From contig CAIIXF020000008.1 of NCBI GenBank assembly GCA_903813345.2, positions 29,202,005 through 29,266,004 on the forward strand: a stretch of 64,000 nt of DNA, written 5' to 3'. This document shows positions 12,506 through 25,691 of the stretch, in pieces. The number at the start of each line of letters is the position of its first letter. The stretch's first letter is position 1. Below the pieces are notes generated by a model. The model was not told the origin of the DNA and ran no database searches. It saw only the letters and a list, made by a program, of their open reading frames with translations. Made by a program: the position numbers and the translations under genes. The stretch comes from Owenia fusiformis. Lineage: Eukaryota; Annelida; Polychaeta; Sabellida; Oweniidae.

Positions 12506-12816
12506 CTGTAGATACACTTACTTTGGCTCCCGTTTAAATATGACGGATTGGCGGATTCAGAAAATCCCCCAAATTAAGAATCCATCAAATTTCAGTTTGG
12601 AATTTTTGTCCAATGCACTTCAGAAATTAAACTCCAGGGGCCCCTTTTCCTGACAATATGTCATCAATTCTACATTATTCCAAAAGAAATACAGAAAATA
12701 TTTTTGTAAACACCTGTCCTAATGACATAAACATCTACAAAAATTAAAGAGCCACCAATAATTAGAATTGAGCAAATCCGTCAAATTGAGTAGCATCAAA
12801 ATAAGTGTATCTACAG
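12506..12816. mobile_element. Foldback MITE with TA duplication
   Basis: The ends read CTGTAGATACACTTACTTTG and, on the other strand, CTGTAGATACACTTATTTTG, flanked by TA on both sides. GACGGATT follows in both arms. No ORF. TA and the CTGTAG end suggest a Tc1/mariner-mobilised element. Confidence 0.7.
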
Positions 12817-13145
12817 TATAATTGCACTTAAATAGCTATCTACATGTTTGTTTAACAGCTCCTACGAGATCAAAGATGAGTGAAATTGATATTGAACATA
12901 GTTCAAATCAAGAGTCTAGTTCGCAGACTTTTTATGATTGACAAAATCTAAGACCTCGTCCTCTGATATTGTTTCAAGTCAATGATGACAAAAGAATATG
13001 CACATATTCTTTACAATTGTTAATCATAAGAATTACAAACCACTATAATTTTAGAAAAGCAAGGGTTTATGAATACTGTACTCCTGGTAATTTTTGCATG
13101 GTATTATATTTTGCGGATTAACAAGTTGTGGAAAATTAATAAAAG

Positions 13146-13539
13146 AAAGGACGATTCTCGGTTTGGAGAACAGTCTCCTGGGCTAATAATTTTTTTCATG
13201 AAAAATATAGAAATATTACCCAAATTAAACTATGAATATTCAAAAGAGGACCTTTAAGTCTACAAGATGTAAAAATAACAAATTGGTCTGAAGCAGGGAT
13301 AACGCTCAAAAAGACCGATTCAATAAAATACAAGTCTCGATTTGGGGGAAAGAAGTTCATCAGTGTACTGCGCTAATATTTTTTGCGAAAAATCTAGAAA
13401 TATTACCCAAATTAAATTATAACTATTCAAAAGAAGACATTCAAATCTATATTATGTAAAAAAATTAAATATGTCCGAAGCAGGGATAATGCTCATTTAG
13501 ATTGATGAACTTCGTTCTCCAAACCGAGAATCGTCCTTT
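13146..13539. mobile_element. Short element with 26-bp perfect inverted ends and an internal tandem duplication
   Basis: AAAGGACGATTCTCGGTTTG at 13146 extends to a 26-base perfect match with the reverse complement ending at 13539. Inside are two ~190-bp tandem units sharing AGAAATATTACCCAAATTAA and GAAGCAGGGATAA. No clear target duplication. Confidence 0.7.
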
Positions 13540-13760
13540 GAAAAATAAGCTGCAAAAATTGATAATTGCAAAATTTAAAAAAAATGAAATTTAGTGAAAA
13601 TTAGTAGGAAAAGATCAAGGAAATCAAAAGCCTTGACTGATGTAGCTTTAAAAACTTGGTCCATTATCATCATCCTCATTCGAGTCATGATGCATGCCAA
13701 CTTTATGTTTATGTTAATTTAACATAGTTTTGTCTATATTTCAAATGTCACTTTATGATA

Positions 13761-14169
13761 CCGGATTTTCTCGCATATAAGCCCCCCTAAATTTAGGCCC
13801 ATGGGCCAAAAATCGAATGTAGTACGCTTATACACCCATGGGCCTATAACAATGGCTATTTATTGATTATTTCAATAAATTCAAGAGTATTTTGTCACTG
13901 GCAGATCGTTCTGTCTTTACTTTGTTTCAACATTAAGTTCAACGCTGTGCCGTAAGTATACTTTATTTCAACATTAAGTCCAAGGTTGTAGGACTACAAC
14001 AGTAGGTACACGGTAGTCTTTGAGCTCTTCTCACCTTTACGCCCACTGGGCCAAAAATCGAAAGTAGTACACTTATACGCCCATGGGCGAAAAATAAGAG
14101 GTAAAATAACAGACAAAATTACCCCTTCTTTCAGTTATATGCCCAGGGCTAATATGCGAGAAAATCCGG
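13761..14169. mobile_element. Foldback MITE, family A copy 2 (inverted)
   Basis: Same ends as the element at 5427-5906 (CCGGATTTTCTCGCATATA), flanked by TA at 13759-13760 and 14170-14171. Internal landmarks appear in reverse order relative to copy 1, so it is inserted in the opposite orientation and is about 70 bp shorter. Confidence 0.8.
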
Positions 14170-14687
14170 TAACAAGAAGGTAATTTTAAATTTGAGTGTG
14201 ATTCAGGTCATGACAGTGATCATCAGCACAGAAGTTATTGATGATAGCCCAGGCACACTCAATAGATTAGAATCCAAAGTGATATTTGGTTGTGAACAAT
14301 TTCACATTCAGGAATGGCATAACCTGGACTTATAATTTCATTGGACAGCTTACTATATGGATGTATCCTTCTCGATAACAGGATGCTAGATGTAGCAGTG
14401 TATCAAAATCTCTTTCAATCTCTTTTCATTCAAATTAATCCACTAGAACCATATACATATTATCGGTAACTTTACATATGCTCTTACTGTCACCATTTCA
14501 TCCAGATATCCATATTCTGAACGATAGTACTATGTATCTTTGGCATACAGCTTTAGATTTTATTGCTCGAGTCTATGGTTTTTGTTGTGTCATTGGCGAG
14601 CTAGTCTTTTGGAATATGTACCGTAATAATCATTGTTTATTGGATCCAGCACCATCACCACCAGTGGTCCATATATTTAAAACTGCA

Positions 14688-15290
14688 TATCCAGGATTGC
14701 CAAGATTGCCATGTACATGTACGTAATGGGAATAAAACTTGTTTTCAGAGGTTGAGATGATTCATCAGTTGAGAAATCCTGGAATGGTAAAATGTATATT
14801 ATGTATATAATTTCGAAGGAAATGTTTTTGTTTTTTTACAGAATTCAAATTTATTTCTAATAATCAATACAATAGAATACATATGAACAATTTGCCATTG
14901 TTGATAAGTCAACATTATCGGCCATTGGAACAATGTTAATAAAATAAAAATTTATATTCAGAAATACACAAAGTCAAATGATCTATAAAAACTCCACAGT
15001 ATTTACGTTTCTATATGATATTCATGTTCTTATAAAAAATGAGTGAAAAGTTTATATCTAGTCTTTTGGATACAAACCTTGTGATACAAACAACTGCACT
15101 TACATGTAGGCCTATTTGTACTGAATACTGTACACTGATGAATTGGCAAGGTTGGTGCGGAGTCACTTTCATTTGCTGATTTTCCAGTAGATGATTTTCA
15201 AACTGCATAGCCAGGATTGCCAAGTTTTCAGAGGGCGAGATGATGCATTGTTGGAGAAATCCTGGAATTGGAAAATGAATTTATTATACA
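14688..15290. repeat. Two direct copies of a short unit ~520 bp apart
   Basis: CCAGGATTGCCAAG followed by GTTTTCAGAGG, GAGATGAT and GAGAAATCCTGGAAT occurs near 14691-14785 and again near 15210-15270. The interval between is AT-rich with no gene recognised. Confidence 0.5.
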
Positions 15291-15599
15291 CCATTCTACA
15301 TGTACATGATGCATATTTCAAACGAGACGTATAAGGGATGTATAAGTCCAATGATCTGAAAGCTCAATGACTTAAACGTGTATTCTCAAATTAGAATATC
15401 TAGCTTCCCATCACATCCAATGAACAAGACATAAACATTTCTCAATTTGTGATAAGAAGATCAAAAAATCTGAAAAAACATTAATACATGACAGTAGATA
15501 TATTGATCAATTGTTTACTAGCCAGCTGTTATTTCATTTATGTAAAAACTATTGCTTTTATCAATACAATTTATTGGTCTGAGACCAGTTTTACTAAGA

Positions 15600-15960
15600 A
15601 CAAGGCCAAGTGAAATTAGCTGATCTGGTAATATCAGATCATATTAATTAATTTGATAATTATCAAAATAATAGTGTATAGGAATAATTTCATTTTTATT
15701 AAAACTATCGCTTTTATTGCTATATGTTAGAAAACTTCAGGACTGATCTGAATTAGTTTTTCTGCATGATTATATCAGATAATATTGATGATAGCGCTAA
15801 TTTTGATAAATATCAAATTCATCAATAATATCTGATAATGTTAATTTCATATGTGCTCTGTAGGTTATTCCATACTCCAAATTTATTGATAATTGATGAT
15901 TATCAAATTTATCGACTAATTTATCACTACTAGAATTTATCGCTATTATTGATAAAAGTG
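15600..15960. promoter_or_regulatory. Dense GATA/TATC cluster (possible enhancer)
   Basis: About 17 GATA or TATC words lie in ~360 bases, many paired as palindromes (TTTGATAATTATCAAA, TTTGATAAATATCAAA, CAGATAATATTGATGATAG). A rough expectation for this AT content is about four. It may be a GATA-factor site cluster or simply degenerate palindromic repeat sequence. Confidence 0.3.
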
Positions 15961-16348
15961 AGTTTCTGCACCTACATGTACATGTAAATGGAACTGCCTG
16001 TATATTGGTATGAGTAATGTATATTTTGAAAAAAGTAAATGTCACACTCCGATGACTGACATGAAAAACAAGTCTTGCATAAACCCCTGGTCTTTTCCCA
16101 ATCAGTCATTTTTAAATTGACCAATATGTAGACCAATATTTCCATACAGTGTCAAGGGTTCAAAGGAAGACTGAAATATTGTTATGCAATTAATTCAATA
16201 TGGGATAATCATATCATTATATATCTCGTATTAATATTTTATTGTATTTTATTTACCAATTTACCTCAGTGTAAAACTGCTTGTGTCTGCTTGAGACCCG
16301 GGCTTGAGATTGGATTTTCAGCAAAAATCAAACAAATTGTTCCATCAA

Positions 16349-16874
16349 ACTAAGAAATTCTCCATCTAAAATGTCACTCGACTTTTTTGTGATTATGAGT
16401 CTAAGAAAGCATTCTTGAGTTTCAAATTGACTTCTGTGGTTACTTGAAACCATCTTCTAATTTATTCCACTTACCTTTTATTGTTTCTCCAAATATATTC
16501 TTTGAAAATCGGATTTTAAGGGTTTTAATCAGGGTAATTCTGTGCCATTTTATCAAAAATCTTGTTGCTATCTAGAAACAAGCAATTGTGATCTTGTTGT
16601 TACCTAGGAACGAGCAACTGTGATGTCACGTCACACTCATGTTAATTCTGGAATCACATGGCAGCCATTTTGGAAATTTCAAAAAAGTTCCCAATTAAAA
16701 AGGCTAAATGCTGTTTACAAATTGGAAACTATGGCAGAATCAACAAAGGGTTTGTGAAATAATTAGGATATGGTTTCAAAATTATGCACATGACAATATA
16801 TGACTACTAAATGCAGGCAGGGACTTTTAATTGCCAAAAAGTAGAGTGACATTTTAGATGGAGAATTTCTTAGT
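16349..16874. mobile_element. Foldback element with 31-bp perfect inverted ends
   Basis: ACTAAGAAATTCTCCATCTA at 16349 begins a 31-base perfect inverted match ending at 16874. A TA pair sits two bases inside each end and could be the target duplication. No ORF. 16900-17910 contains no gene or repeat I recognise. Confidence 0.75.
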
Positions 16875-17921
16875 CGTCGTTATCGTCCATAAATAAATCA
16901 GGCATCTGTCAGATGTACTTGGAACGGCTTATTGATAGTAAGTATCGATCTATCAACTCAAATACGGCAAGATTCATCGTTAAATAGACAGAACAACGAC
17001 GAAATGTACAGAAAACTGAAATTTCATGTCGACCGGAAATTGTTGAAAATCTCTACCGGATTACGTTACAAGCGACGTCCTATTGGTCAATTCACATTGG
17101 CGCTAACGTAGCCATCTTTAAAACTCCAAATTTTGTAAATAGTCAAATGCGGTAAGTAATTATTAAAAATTAGGGCTATAAATCGAAAATGTGCTCGCAT
17201 AAAATCATTTTCTGGTATCTCTAGTATTGCCTCGAACGCTTTTTGCGTCAATTCGTGCTAAATTGAAGATTTGTTTGTATGAATGCGGGAAACAAAAAAT
17301 TCATCGAAATTAACAGTTTTCAAGCGTTCATTTCTTTATTAATGATCCGATTTTAACGATCATACTCATTTTTGTGGGGAAGGATATGCTTAATCTCTAT
17401 GGAAAAAATCAGGTCAATCCATGCGCTAGATCAAAAGATCCTGCGAGCGAAGTGCATTTTACACTTACTCTGTTAACGTACAGACGCCGGGGGTCATTTC
17501 CAAAAATTTCTAGTTTGTTATATAAAACTTCCTAAACTTGTTTATATGATCAAATATGAATATTTATTGATCAGTGGCAATAAAATAAGACCCAAAAGTA
17601 CAAAAACCTGAATAACTAATCACAGCTACCTCTAGTAACTATCTAGATGGCATATTGCAAGATGGTGTGTAGTCGAACTAGTAACAGACTAAGTACCCAC
17701 TGTAACTGAACGATTGTTTATGTACGAAAACTACAAACATTTGTATGGGGCGATTTATGCTTACAGGTTGACGTTTCGATTTTATATGATTGCTTAAAGT
17801 CTACAATATCCGATTGCACCAAGTCGTTAACGCTGTGTAAATAGGTTCAACATATTGAAAAAATGTTGACACCGAGTCCCTACTCAAAATTTTTCGAATT
17901 GTTCGATTGATATTTTTTATT

Positions 17922-18114
17922 AGACTCCAGATTGAAAATCTGGAGTCTATTGCTTTTGCCTGTTTTCTTATTATTAGACTCCAGATTGAAAATCTGGAGT
18001 CTATTGTTTTTGCCTGTTTTCTTATTAGACTCCAGATGAAATCTGGAGTCTATTGTTTTTGCCTGTTTTCTTATTTTTATTTTTATTAGACTCCAGATTG
18101 AAAATCTGGAGTCT
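17922..18114. repeat. Four tandem 27-bp hairpins (AGACTCCAGATT...)
   Basis: AGACTCCAGATTGAAAATCT followed by GGAGTCT forms a near-perfect palindrome. Copies start at 17922, 17976, 18027 (two bases shorter) and 18088, separated by T-rich TTTTGCCTGTTTTC spacers. The array lies at the left edge of the following satellite-like region. ATCTGGAGTCT recurs at the end of each large unit there. Confidence 0.85.
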
Positions 18115-19575
18115 ATTGTTTTTGCCAGTATTCTTCTTATTATTATTCTTTGGGAGTTTTTTCAGTAACTATGAGGTATCCAGTAAGAACCATAATACAG
18201 TTTATTTAGGTTCAGTATCTAGTTGGTGGGAAATTGGGTCAATTTTTTATCTAGGTCAAAGGTCAAGAACTAGGTCAAATCCAGTACCTTGTCACTTTTT
18301 TCGATTTTCTCAGGCGTCCTTCAATATTTTCGATCTGGGTTTTTTTCATTGTGTTCCTCATAAAAAAGTAGAAATTCTAGGGTCGATTTAGTTTTTTGGT
18401 ATCTCAAACCGATTTCGAGATATCAGTGTCCGAAAAAGAGGTCCAAAAATTCGGTTTTCCGAATCCAATGTCCAGGATATCAGTCTTATAGGAAATTTTC
18501 TCGGAATTCCGAATCTGAAAACCAAATTTCGATCTGATTTCCGGTTCAGAAGTTATGGCGTTTTGAAAATTCAAAAATCGCTAATTTTGGTGCCCCATGT
18601 TAATTCAATGGGAGAAAATATTTTTTTGAAGTGTAAAATACGAGATATAGACTAAGCACAGCTAAACATAATGGAAGCCCATAAAAGAAAGGGACCTCAA
18701 AACCTTCTTTTCATAAAAATTTGGACACCAAAATGCCTAGGTCAAAATCTAGGTCAAATTCATAGTTTTTCCTTATTTTTGCGATTCTGACACTACAGAT
18801 TAATTATATTCTTCGAAATTTTGTATACATGTAGCCAAGAGTGTGCTAATAGTGTAAGCCTTTTGCCGTCAGGAAGTATTTTGACCCACTTTTGAGATAT
18901 GGTGTCCGAAAAGTAGGTCAAAATAAAAAAATCTCCAAATTTAACGTTTGAGTTATCAATTAAGTATAGAATTTCCTCAGGAATCCGAATCTGCAAATCA
19001 AATTTCGATCCGACTTACGGTTCGGAAGTTATGACCATTTTGAAAGCTCAAAAATCGCTAAATTTGGTGCCCAATGTTATGTCAACGGGAAAAAAGATTT
19101 TTTTGAAGTGTAAAATACGAGATATAGACTAAGTACAGCTTAAAATAATGAAAGCCTATGAAAGAACCTAACTAACTTCAAAATTTGGACACCAAAATCC
19201 CTAGGTCAAAATCTAGGTCAAATTCATAGTTTTTCCTTATTTTTGTGATTCTGACACTATATTTAAATGATTTGCTTCAAAATTTTGTATACAGGTAGGA
19301 AAGAGGGTGCTAATAGTGTTAGCCTTTTGCCGTCAGAAAGTATTTCGACCCACTTTTGAGATATGGTGTCCGAAAAGTAGGTCAAAATAAAAAGTTCTCA
19401 GAATTTAACATATGAGTTATGAATTAAAGGTAGAATTTTCTCAGGAATCCGAGTCTGCAAACCAAATTTCGATCCGACTTCCGGTTCGAAAGTTATGGCG
19501 TTTTGAAATTTCGAGAAAAATCGACCTGATGGTATCCTGATAGAAAGTCAAGAGTAGAGAAGAAAATATTGAAAA

Positions 19576-19745
19576 ATGCATCCATCCTTCCTTTGTGATC
19601 CTATCGTATCCTTCTTATCTACCTTTCCTTCGTATCCTCTCCTTCCTATCCTTCCTATTCTATTCCTTCTTCCTATTCTATTCTATCATTCTTTCCTATT
19701 CTATCCTATCCTTCCTTCCTTTTTCCTCCATCCATCCATCCATCT
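19576..19745. repeat. Polypyrimidine tract (CTATCCTTCCT-like)
   Basis: About 170 bases almost entirely C and T on the plus strand, with TATCCTTCC, CTATTCTATT and CATCCATCCATC words. Found only in the first large unit of the array. Confidence 0.8.
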
Positions 19746-21440
19746 TTTTCTGGATGACTCAGCTTATTCTGGATGACTCGGCTAAAAAAAAGTCTAGATC
19801 TGGAGTCTGAAATTGAACTTGTTCAATTTCCAAAATCTAGTTATTCTTCTTTTTTCTTCCTCCTAACAGATTTTCTCTCCAACTATAACATCTTACTTAA
19901 TCCAACTTACATGGTTAACTAAAGAATGTATCCGGCTTTCTGGGAAATTAGGTCAAATTTTTATCTAGGTCAAAGGTCAAGAACTAGGTCAAATCTTACA
20001 TTTTCAACATTCTTCATCATATCTTCGTCAATATTCTTCGTAACTCCTTCATCTTTTTTTCATCGTGTAGCTTTGAAAAAGGCGAATCAAAGATATGACA
20101 TTAGAATTTTGATTACTCTTACCGATTTTGAGATATGGCGTCCGGAATGTAGGTCAGAACAAAAAATTCTCCAAATTCAACATGTGAGTTATGATATAAG
20201 TGTAGAATGATCTCAGGAATCCGAATCTGCAAACCAAATTTGGATCAAGCTTCCGGTTCGGAAGTTATGGCGTTTTGAAAGCTCAAAAATCGCTAAATTT
20301 GGTGCCTATGTTAAGTCAATGGGAAAAAAGACTTTTTCGAAGTGAAAAATACAAGATATAGACTGAGTACAGCTTAACATAATGAATGCTTATAAAAGAA
20401 AGGGACCTCAAAAGCTACATAGCTTCAAAATTTGGACACCAAAATGCCTAGGTCAAAATCTAGGTCAAATTCATAGTTTTTCCTTATTTTTACGATTCTG
20501 ACACTACACTTTAATAATTTACTTCAAAATTTTGTATACAGGTAGCAAAGAGTGTGCTTATAGTGTTAGCCTTTTGCCGTCAGAAAGTATTTTGACCCAC
20601 TTTTGAGATATGGTGTCCGAAAAGTAGGTCAAAATAAAAAAGTCTCCAAATTTAACATATGAGCTATGAATTAAGGGTAGACTTTTCCCAGAAATCCGAA
20701 TCTGCAAACCAAATTTCAATCCGATTTTTGGTTCGGAAGTTATGGCGTTTTGAAAGCTCAAAAATTGCTAAATTTGGTGCCCCATGTTATGTCAATGAGA
20801 AAAAAGATTTTTTTGAAGTGTAAAATACGAAATATAAACTGAGTACAGCTTAACATTCTGAAAGCCTATAAAAGAAGGGGACCTCGAAGGCTATCTAGCT
20901 TTAAAATTTGGACACCAAAATGGCTAGGTCAAAATCTAGGTCAAATTCATAGTTTTTCCTTATTTTTGCGATTCTGACATTACACTTTAATGATTTGCTT
21001 CGAAATTTTGTATACAGGTAGCAAAGAGGGTGCTTATAGTGTTAGCTTTCTGCCGTCAGAAATAATTTTGACCCACTTTTGAGATATGGTGTCTGAAAAG
21101 TAGGTCAAAATAAAAAGTTCTCCAAATTTAACGTATGAGTTATGAATTAAGGGTAGAATTTTCTCAGGAATCAGAATCTTTAAACCAAATTTCGATCCAA
21201 CTTCTGATTAGATAGTTATAGCGGTTTGAAGTCTCGAAAAGTCATCAGATGATATCCCCATGTTAAGCCAATGGAGTCGAAGATAACATTCTTAAGAGTT
21301 GTCTAAATGTCTATATTCTAGCTGACTCAACTTATTCTGAATGACTCAGCTTACAAGTATTTGGATGACTCAGCTTAAAAAAGTCTGAAATCTGGAGTCT
21401 TAAATTGAACTTGTTCAATTTACATGTCTAGTTATTCCTC

Positions 21441-21444
21441 TTTT

Positions 21445-21504
<60 letters not shown>
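21441..21504. repeat. (TTTC)n microsatellite, about 15-16 copies
   Basis: An uninterrupted TTTC run directly after the TCTAGTTATT junction between large units. The equivalent junction near 23085-23110 has only a few imperfect copies. Confidence 0.95.
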
Positions 21505-21506
<2 letters not shown>

Positions 21507-24500
21507 TCCTAACAGATTTTCCCTCCAACTATAACATCTTACTTAATCCAACCTACATGGTTGACTAGGGAATATATCTGGCTTTCTGGGAAATTAGGTC
21601 AAATTTTTATCTAGGTCATAGGTCAAGAACTATGTCAAATCTTGGATTTTCACTAATTCACCACTTTTCTCAGTCGTCTTTCAATATTTTCGCTCCGGGT
21701 TTTTTTCATCATGTTCCTTGGAAAAAACGCTAATTCCGTAAGGCAAATCGTTTTTTGATTACTCTTACCGATTTTGAGATATTGCGTCCGAAAAGTAGGT
21801 CAGAACAAAAAGTTCTCAAAATTCAACATGTGAGTTATGAAATAAGTGTAGAATGATCTCAGGAATCCGAATCTACAAACCAAATTTGAATCGGACTTCC
21901 GGTTCGGAAGTTATGGCGTTTTGAAAGCTCAAAAATCGCTAAATTTGGTGCCTATGTTAAGTCAATGGGAAAAAAGACTTTTTCGAAGTGTAAAATACAA
22001 GATATAGACTGAGTACAGCTTAACACAATGAATGCTTATAAAAGAAGGGGACCTCAAAAGCTACATAGCTTCAAAATTTGGACACCAAAATGCCTAGGTC
22101 AAAATCTAGGACAAATTCATAGTTTTTCCTTATTTTTACGATTCTGACACTACACTTTAATAATTTACTTCAAAATTTTGTATACAGGTAGCAAAGAGTG
22201 TGCTAATAGTGTTAGCCTTTTGCCGTCAGAAAGTATTTTGACCCACTTTTGAGATATGGTGTCCGAAAAGTAGGTCAAAATAAAAAGTTCTCCAAATTTA
22301 ACATATGAGCTATGAATTAAGGGTAGAATGATCTCAGGAATCCGAATCTGCAAACCAAATGTCAATCCGACTTTCTGTTCGGAAGTTATGGCGTTTTGAA
22401 AGCTCAAAAATCGCTAAATTTGGTGCCCCATGTTATGTCAATGAGAAAAAAGATTTTTTTGAAGTGTAAAATACCAGATATAAACTGAGTACAGCTTAAC
22501 ATTCTGAAAGCCTATAAAAGAAGGGGACCTCGAAGGCTATCTAGCTTTAAAATTTGGACACCAAAATGCCTAGGTCAAAATCTAGGTCAAATTCATAGTT
22601 TTTCCTTATTTTTGCGATTCTGACATTACACTTTAATGATTTGCTTCGAAATTTTGTATACAGGTAGCAAAGAGGGTGCTTATAGTGTTAGCTTTCTGCC
22701 GTCAGAAATAATTTTGACCCACTTTTGAGATATGGTGTCTGAAAAGTAGGTCAAAATAAAAAGTTCTCCAAATTTAACGTATGAGTTATGAATTAAGGGT
22801 AGAATTTTCTCAGGAATCAGAATCTTTAATCCAAATTTCGATCCAACTTCTGATTAGATAGTTATAGCGGTTTGAAGTCTCGAAAAGTAGATATGATGAT
22901 ATCCCCATGTTAAGCCAATGGAGTCGAAGATAACATTCTTAAGAGTTGTCTAAATGTCTATATTCTAGCTGACTCAGCTTATTCTGAATGACTCAGCTTA
23001 CAAGTATTTGGATGACTCAGCTTAAAAAAGTCTGAAATCTGGAGTCTTAAATTGAACTTGTTCAATTTACATGTCTAGTTATTTTTCTTTTTTCTTTCTT
23101 TCTTCTTCCTCCTAACAGATTTTCTCTCCAACTATAACATCTTACTTAATCCAACCTATATGGTTGACTAGGGAATGTATCTGGCTTTCTGGGAAATTAG
23201 GTCAAATTTTTATCTAGGTCATAGGTCAAGAACTAGGTCAAATCTTGGATTTTCACTAATTCACCACTTTTCTCAGTCGTCTTTCAATATTTTCGCTCCG
23301 GTTTTTTTTCATCATGTTCCTTGGAAAAAACGCTAATTCCGTAATTCCGTATTTGATTACTCTTACCGATTTTGAGATATTGCGTCCGAAAATTAGGTCA
23401 GAACAAAAAGTTCTCCAAATTCAACATGTGAGTTATGAAATAAGTGTAGAATGATCTCAGGAATCCGAATCTGCAAACTAAATTTGGATCCGAGTTCCGG
23501 TTCGGAAGTTATGGCGTTTTGAAAGCTCAAAAATCGCTAAATTTGGTGCATATGTTAAGTCAATGGGAAAAAAGACTTTTTCGAAGTGTAAAATACAAGA
23601 TATAGACTGAGTACAGCTTAACATAATGAATGCTTATAAAAGAAGGGGACCTCAAAAGCTACATAGCTTCAAAATTTGGACACCAAAATGCCTAGGTCAA
23701 AATCTAGGTCAAATTCATAGTTTTTCCTTATTTTTACGATTCTGACACTACACTTTAATAATTTACTTCAAAATTTTGTATACAGGTAGCAAAGAGTGTG
23801 CTAATAGTGTTAGCCTTTTGCTGTCAGGAAGTATTTTGACCCACTTTTGAGATATGGTGTCCGAAAAGTAGGTCAAAATAAAAAATTCTCCAAATTTAAC
23901 ATATGAGCTATGAATTAAGGGTAGAATTTTCCCAGGAATCCGAATCATCTGCAAACCAAATTTTAATCCGACTTACGGTTCGGAAGTTATGGCGTTTTGA
24001 AAGCTCAAAAATCGCTAAATTTGGTGCCCCATGTTATGTCAATAGGAAAAAAGACTTTTTCGAAGTGTAAAATACAAGATATAGACTGAGTACAGCTTAA
24101 CATAATGAATGCTGATAAAAGAAAGGGACCTCAAAAGCTACATAGCTTCAAAATTTGGACACCAAAATGCCTAGGTCAAAATCTAGGTCAAATTCGTAGT
24201 TTTTCCTTATTTTTACGATTTTGACACTACACTTTAATAATTTACTTCAAAATTTTGTATACAGGTAGCAAAGAGTGTGCTAATAGTGTTAGTCTTTTGC
24301 CGTCAGTAAGTATTTTGACCCACTTTTGTGATATGGTGTCCGAAATGTAGGTCAATATAAAAAGTTCTCCCAATTTAAACGTATGAGTTATGAATTAAGG
24401 GTAGATTTTTCTTAAATTGAACTTGTTCAATTTACATGTCTAGTTAACCATGATACTTACTTGAAAGATAACATATTGTGCTATTGAGAAATGCCATATT

Positions 24501-24989
24501 TAAATTGAGAAAGTACTCATATGGTAAAAGATATGACTGTCCAAAATCACTTGCCATCCTTTACCTTGCCCTTTCACACCTAAACATAAAAAGTACACTC
24601 CGTTGATTCTAGGAGCTCGTCATAACGCAAATCGTCATTCAGATAACCCATCAAGTGCATCTTCAAAATGTATCATTGTCACCTAAATGATATATCAGCG
24701 TCAAATTGATAATGGCAATAACAATTTGCACCTGTTTGCCTTTCTTGCATCCGAACCAACATTTCGACCAAGTGGATTGTATCCTATATGATTAATGTGT
24801 CGCCCTTGTTTCTGTCTTCAAGGGCAAAGTAGGAGAATATAACTATCTACCAATACAATCATGTAGTCCTTTCTTTAACATATACTTAAACTATACGTGT
24901 GGTGATTAGTACACTTGCACCGAATTTATTGTATTCTGTGTGATGGAGTTAATTTGTTTATTTGAAAGCAACTAACAGTACTGTCAACC

Positions 24990-25280
24990 CCTAAAGATTT
25001 TCTCGCGGGACAGATTTTTTAGACCCAGTGCCCAAAATTCGCGGGATTTTGCGGGACATTTAAGGGATTTGCGTGATTGCGCTAATAGGAGATTTTTTTT
25101 TATCAAATTCGCGGGATTTCGCGGGACCATTCGAGGGACAAACACCCTAATTGCGGGACAGTTAACAGGTGTACCACCAAAAACTTCATAGAGGGACAGA
25201 TTTTTTAGACAAAGTGCCCTAAATTTGCGGGATTTCGCGGGACATCCACCTAAATTTGCAGGATGTCCCGGGACATTCAA
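24990..25280. repeat. GCGGGA-rich degenerate minisatellite
   Basis: TTCGCGGGATTTCGCGGGAC and variants recur about ten times. A second cluster lies at 28185-28300 in the same orientation, so the two clusters are direct rather than inverted. Confidence 0.7.
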
Positions 25281-25691
25281 GGGATTTGCGTGATTGGGAC
25301 TAATGTAAAAGCGTGTAGAAGTACTTAAATCAAACTTTCAGATACTGATTAATCAAATATAATGCACCGTTACATTGTAACGTAAATAAACGTCAACACA
25401 ATTTCACAAAATACGCATAGGAATATTATTAAACTTTATTGTAATTTATCAAAAACAAAAACCATGCTTCAGGTGTGATAACCGTAATCTAACACGAAAT
25501 TCAAAAATTCGGAACAATACTTTGCACTTCTGGCGTCGTGACCAACTATGAAACGCTTACCCCCATAATGTTATATATTAAAATGTACCTATTCATATAC
25601 TGTAGGCATGGGCTTTCAATTGAAAGCCCATGATATAGGGGTTCAATTAATCTACATCAAATTATAGGGAATGAGGTTAATTTTCTAGATA

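Larger units (their letters stand above)
18115..24443. repeat. Higher-order tandem array: four ~1.6-kb units of ~470-bp subunits
   Basis: Each large unit ends with the palindrome AAATTGAACTTGTTCAATTT (19810, 21402, 23049, 24414) followed by CTAGTTA. Spacings are 1592, 1647 and 1365. Within units, a ~470-bp subunit recurs with landmarks ATCCGAATCTGCAAACCAAA, GGTTCGGAAGTTATGGCG and CCTAGGTCAAAATCTAGGTC. Subunits begin near 18513, 18985, 19445, 20219, 20696, 21173, 21861, 22338, 22818, 23459 and 23938, so they fall in threes with a longer spacer. The last unit is shortened. Open frames on either strand are shadows of the repeat. Confidence 0.85.

Noticed and set aside
14478-14726. Plus-strand open frame with hydrophobic stretches that could be a membrane exon
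   Set aside because: No WRGxW motif or convincing splice sites, and fuseless already has eight spans without it.
17922-18114. Regularly spaced palindromes resembling a CRISPR array
   Set aside because: Animal genome context, only four copies, T-rich near-identical spacers and no associated genes.
17907-18391. Overlapping open frames with repeated LQIENLESIVFACFL words
   Set aside because: They are the translation of the 27-bp hairpin array, not a protein.
20558-23954. Repeated minus-strand open frames with nearly the same protein sequence
   Set aside because: They are translations of the ~470-bp tandem subunit. Copies differ by frameshifts and stops, with no sign of protein-level constraint.
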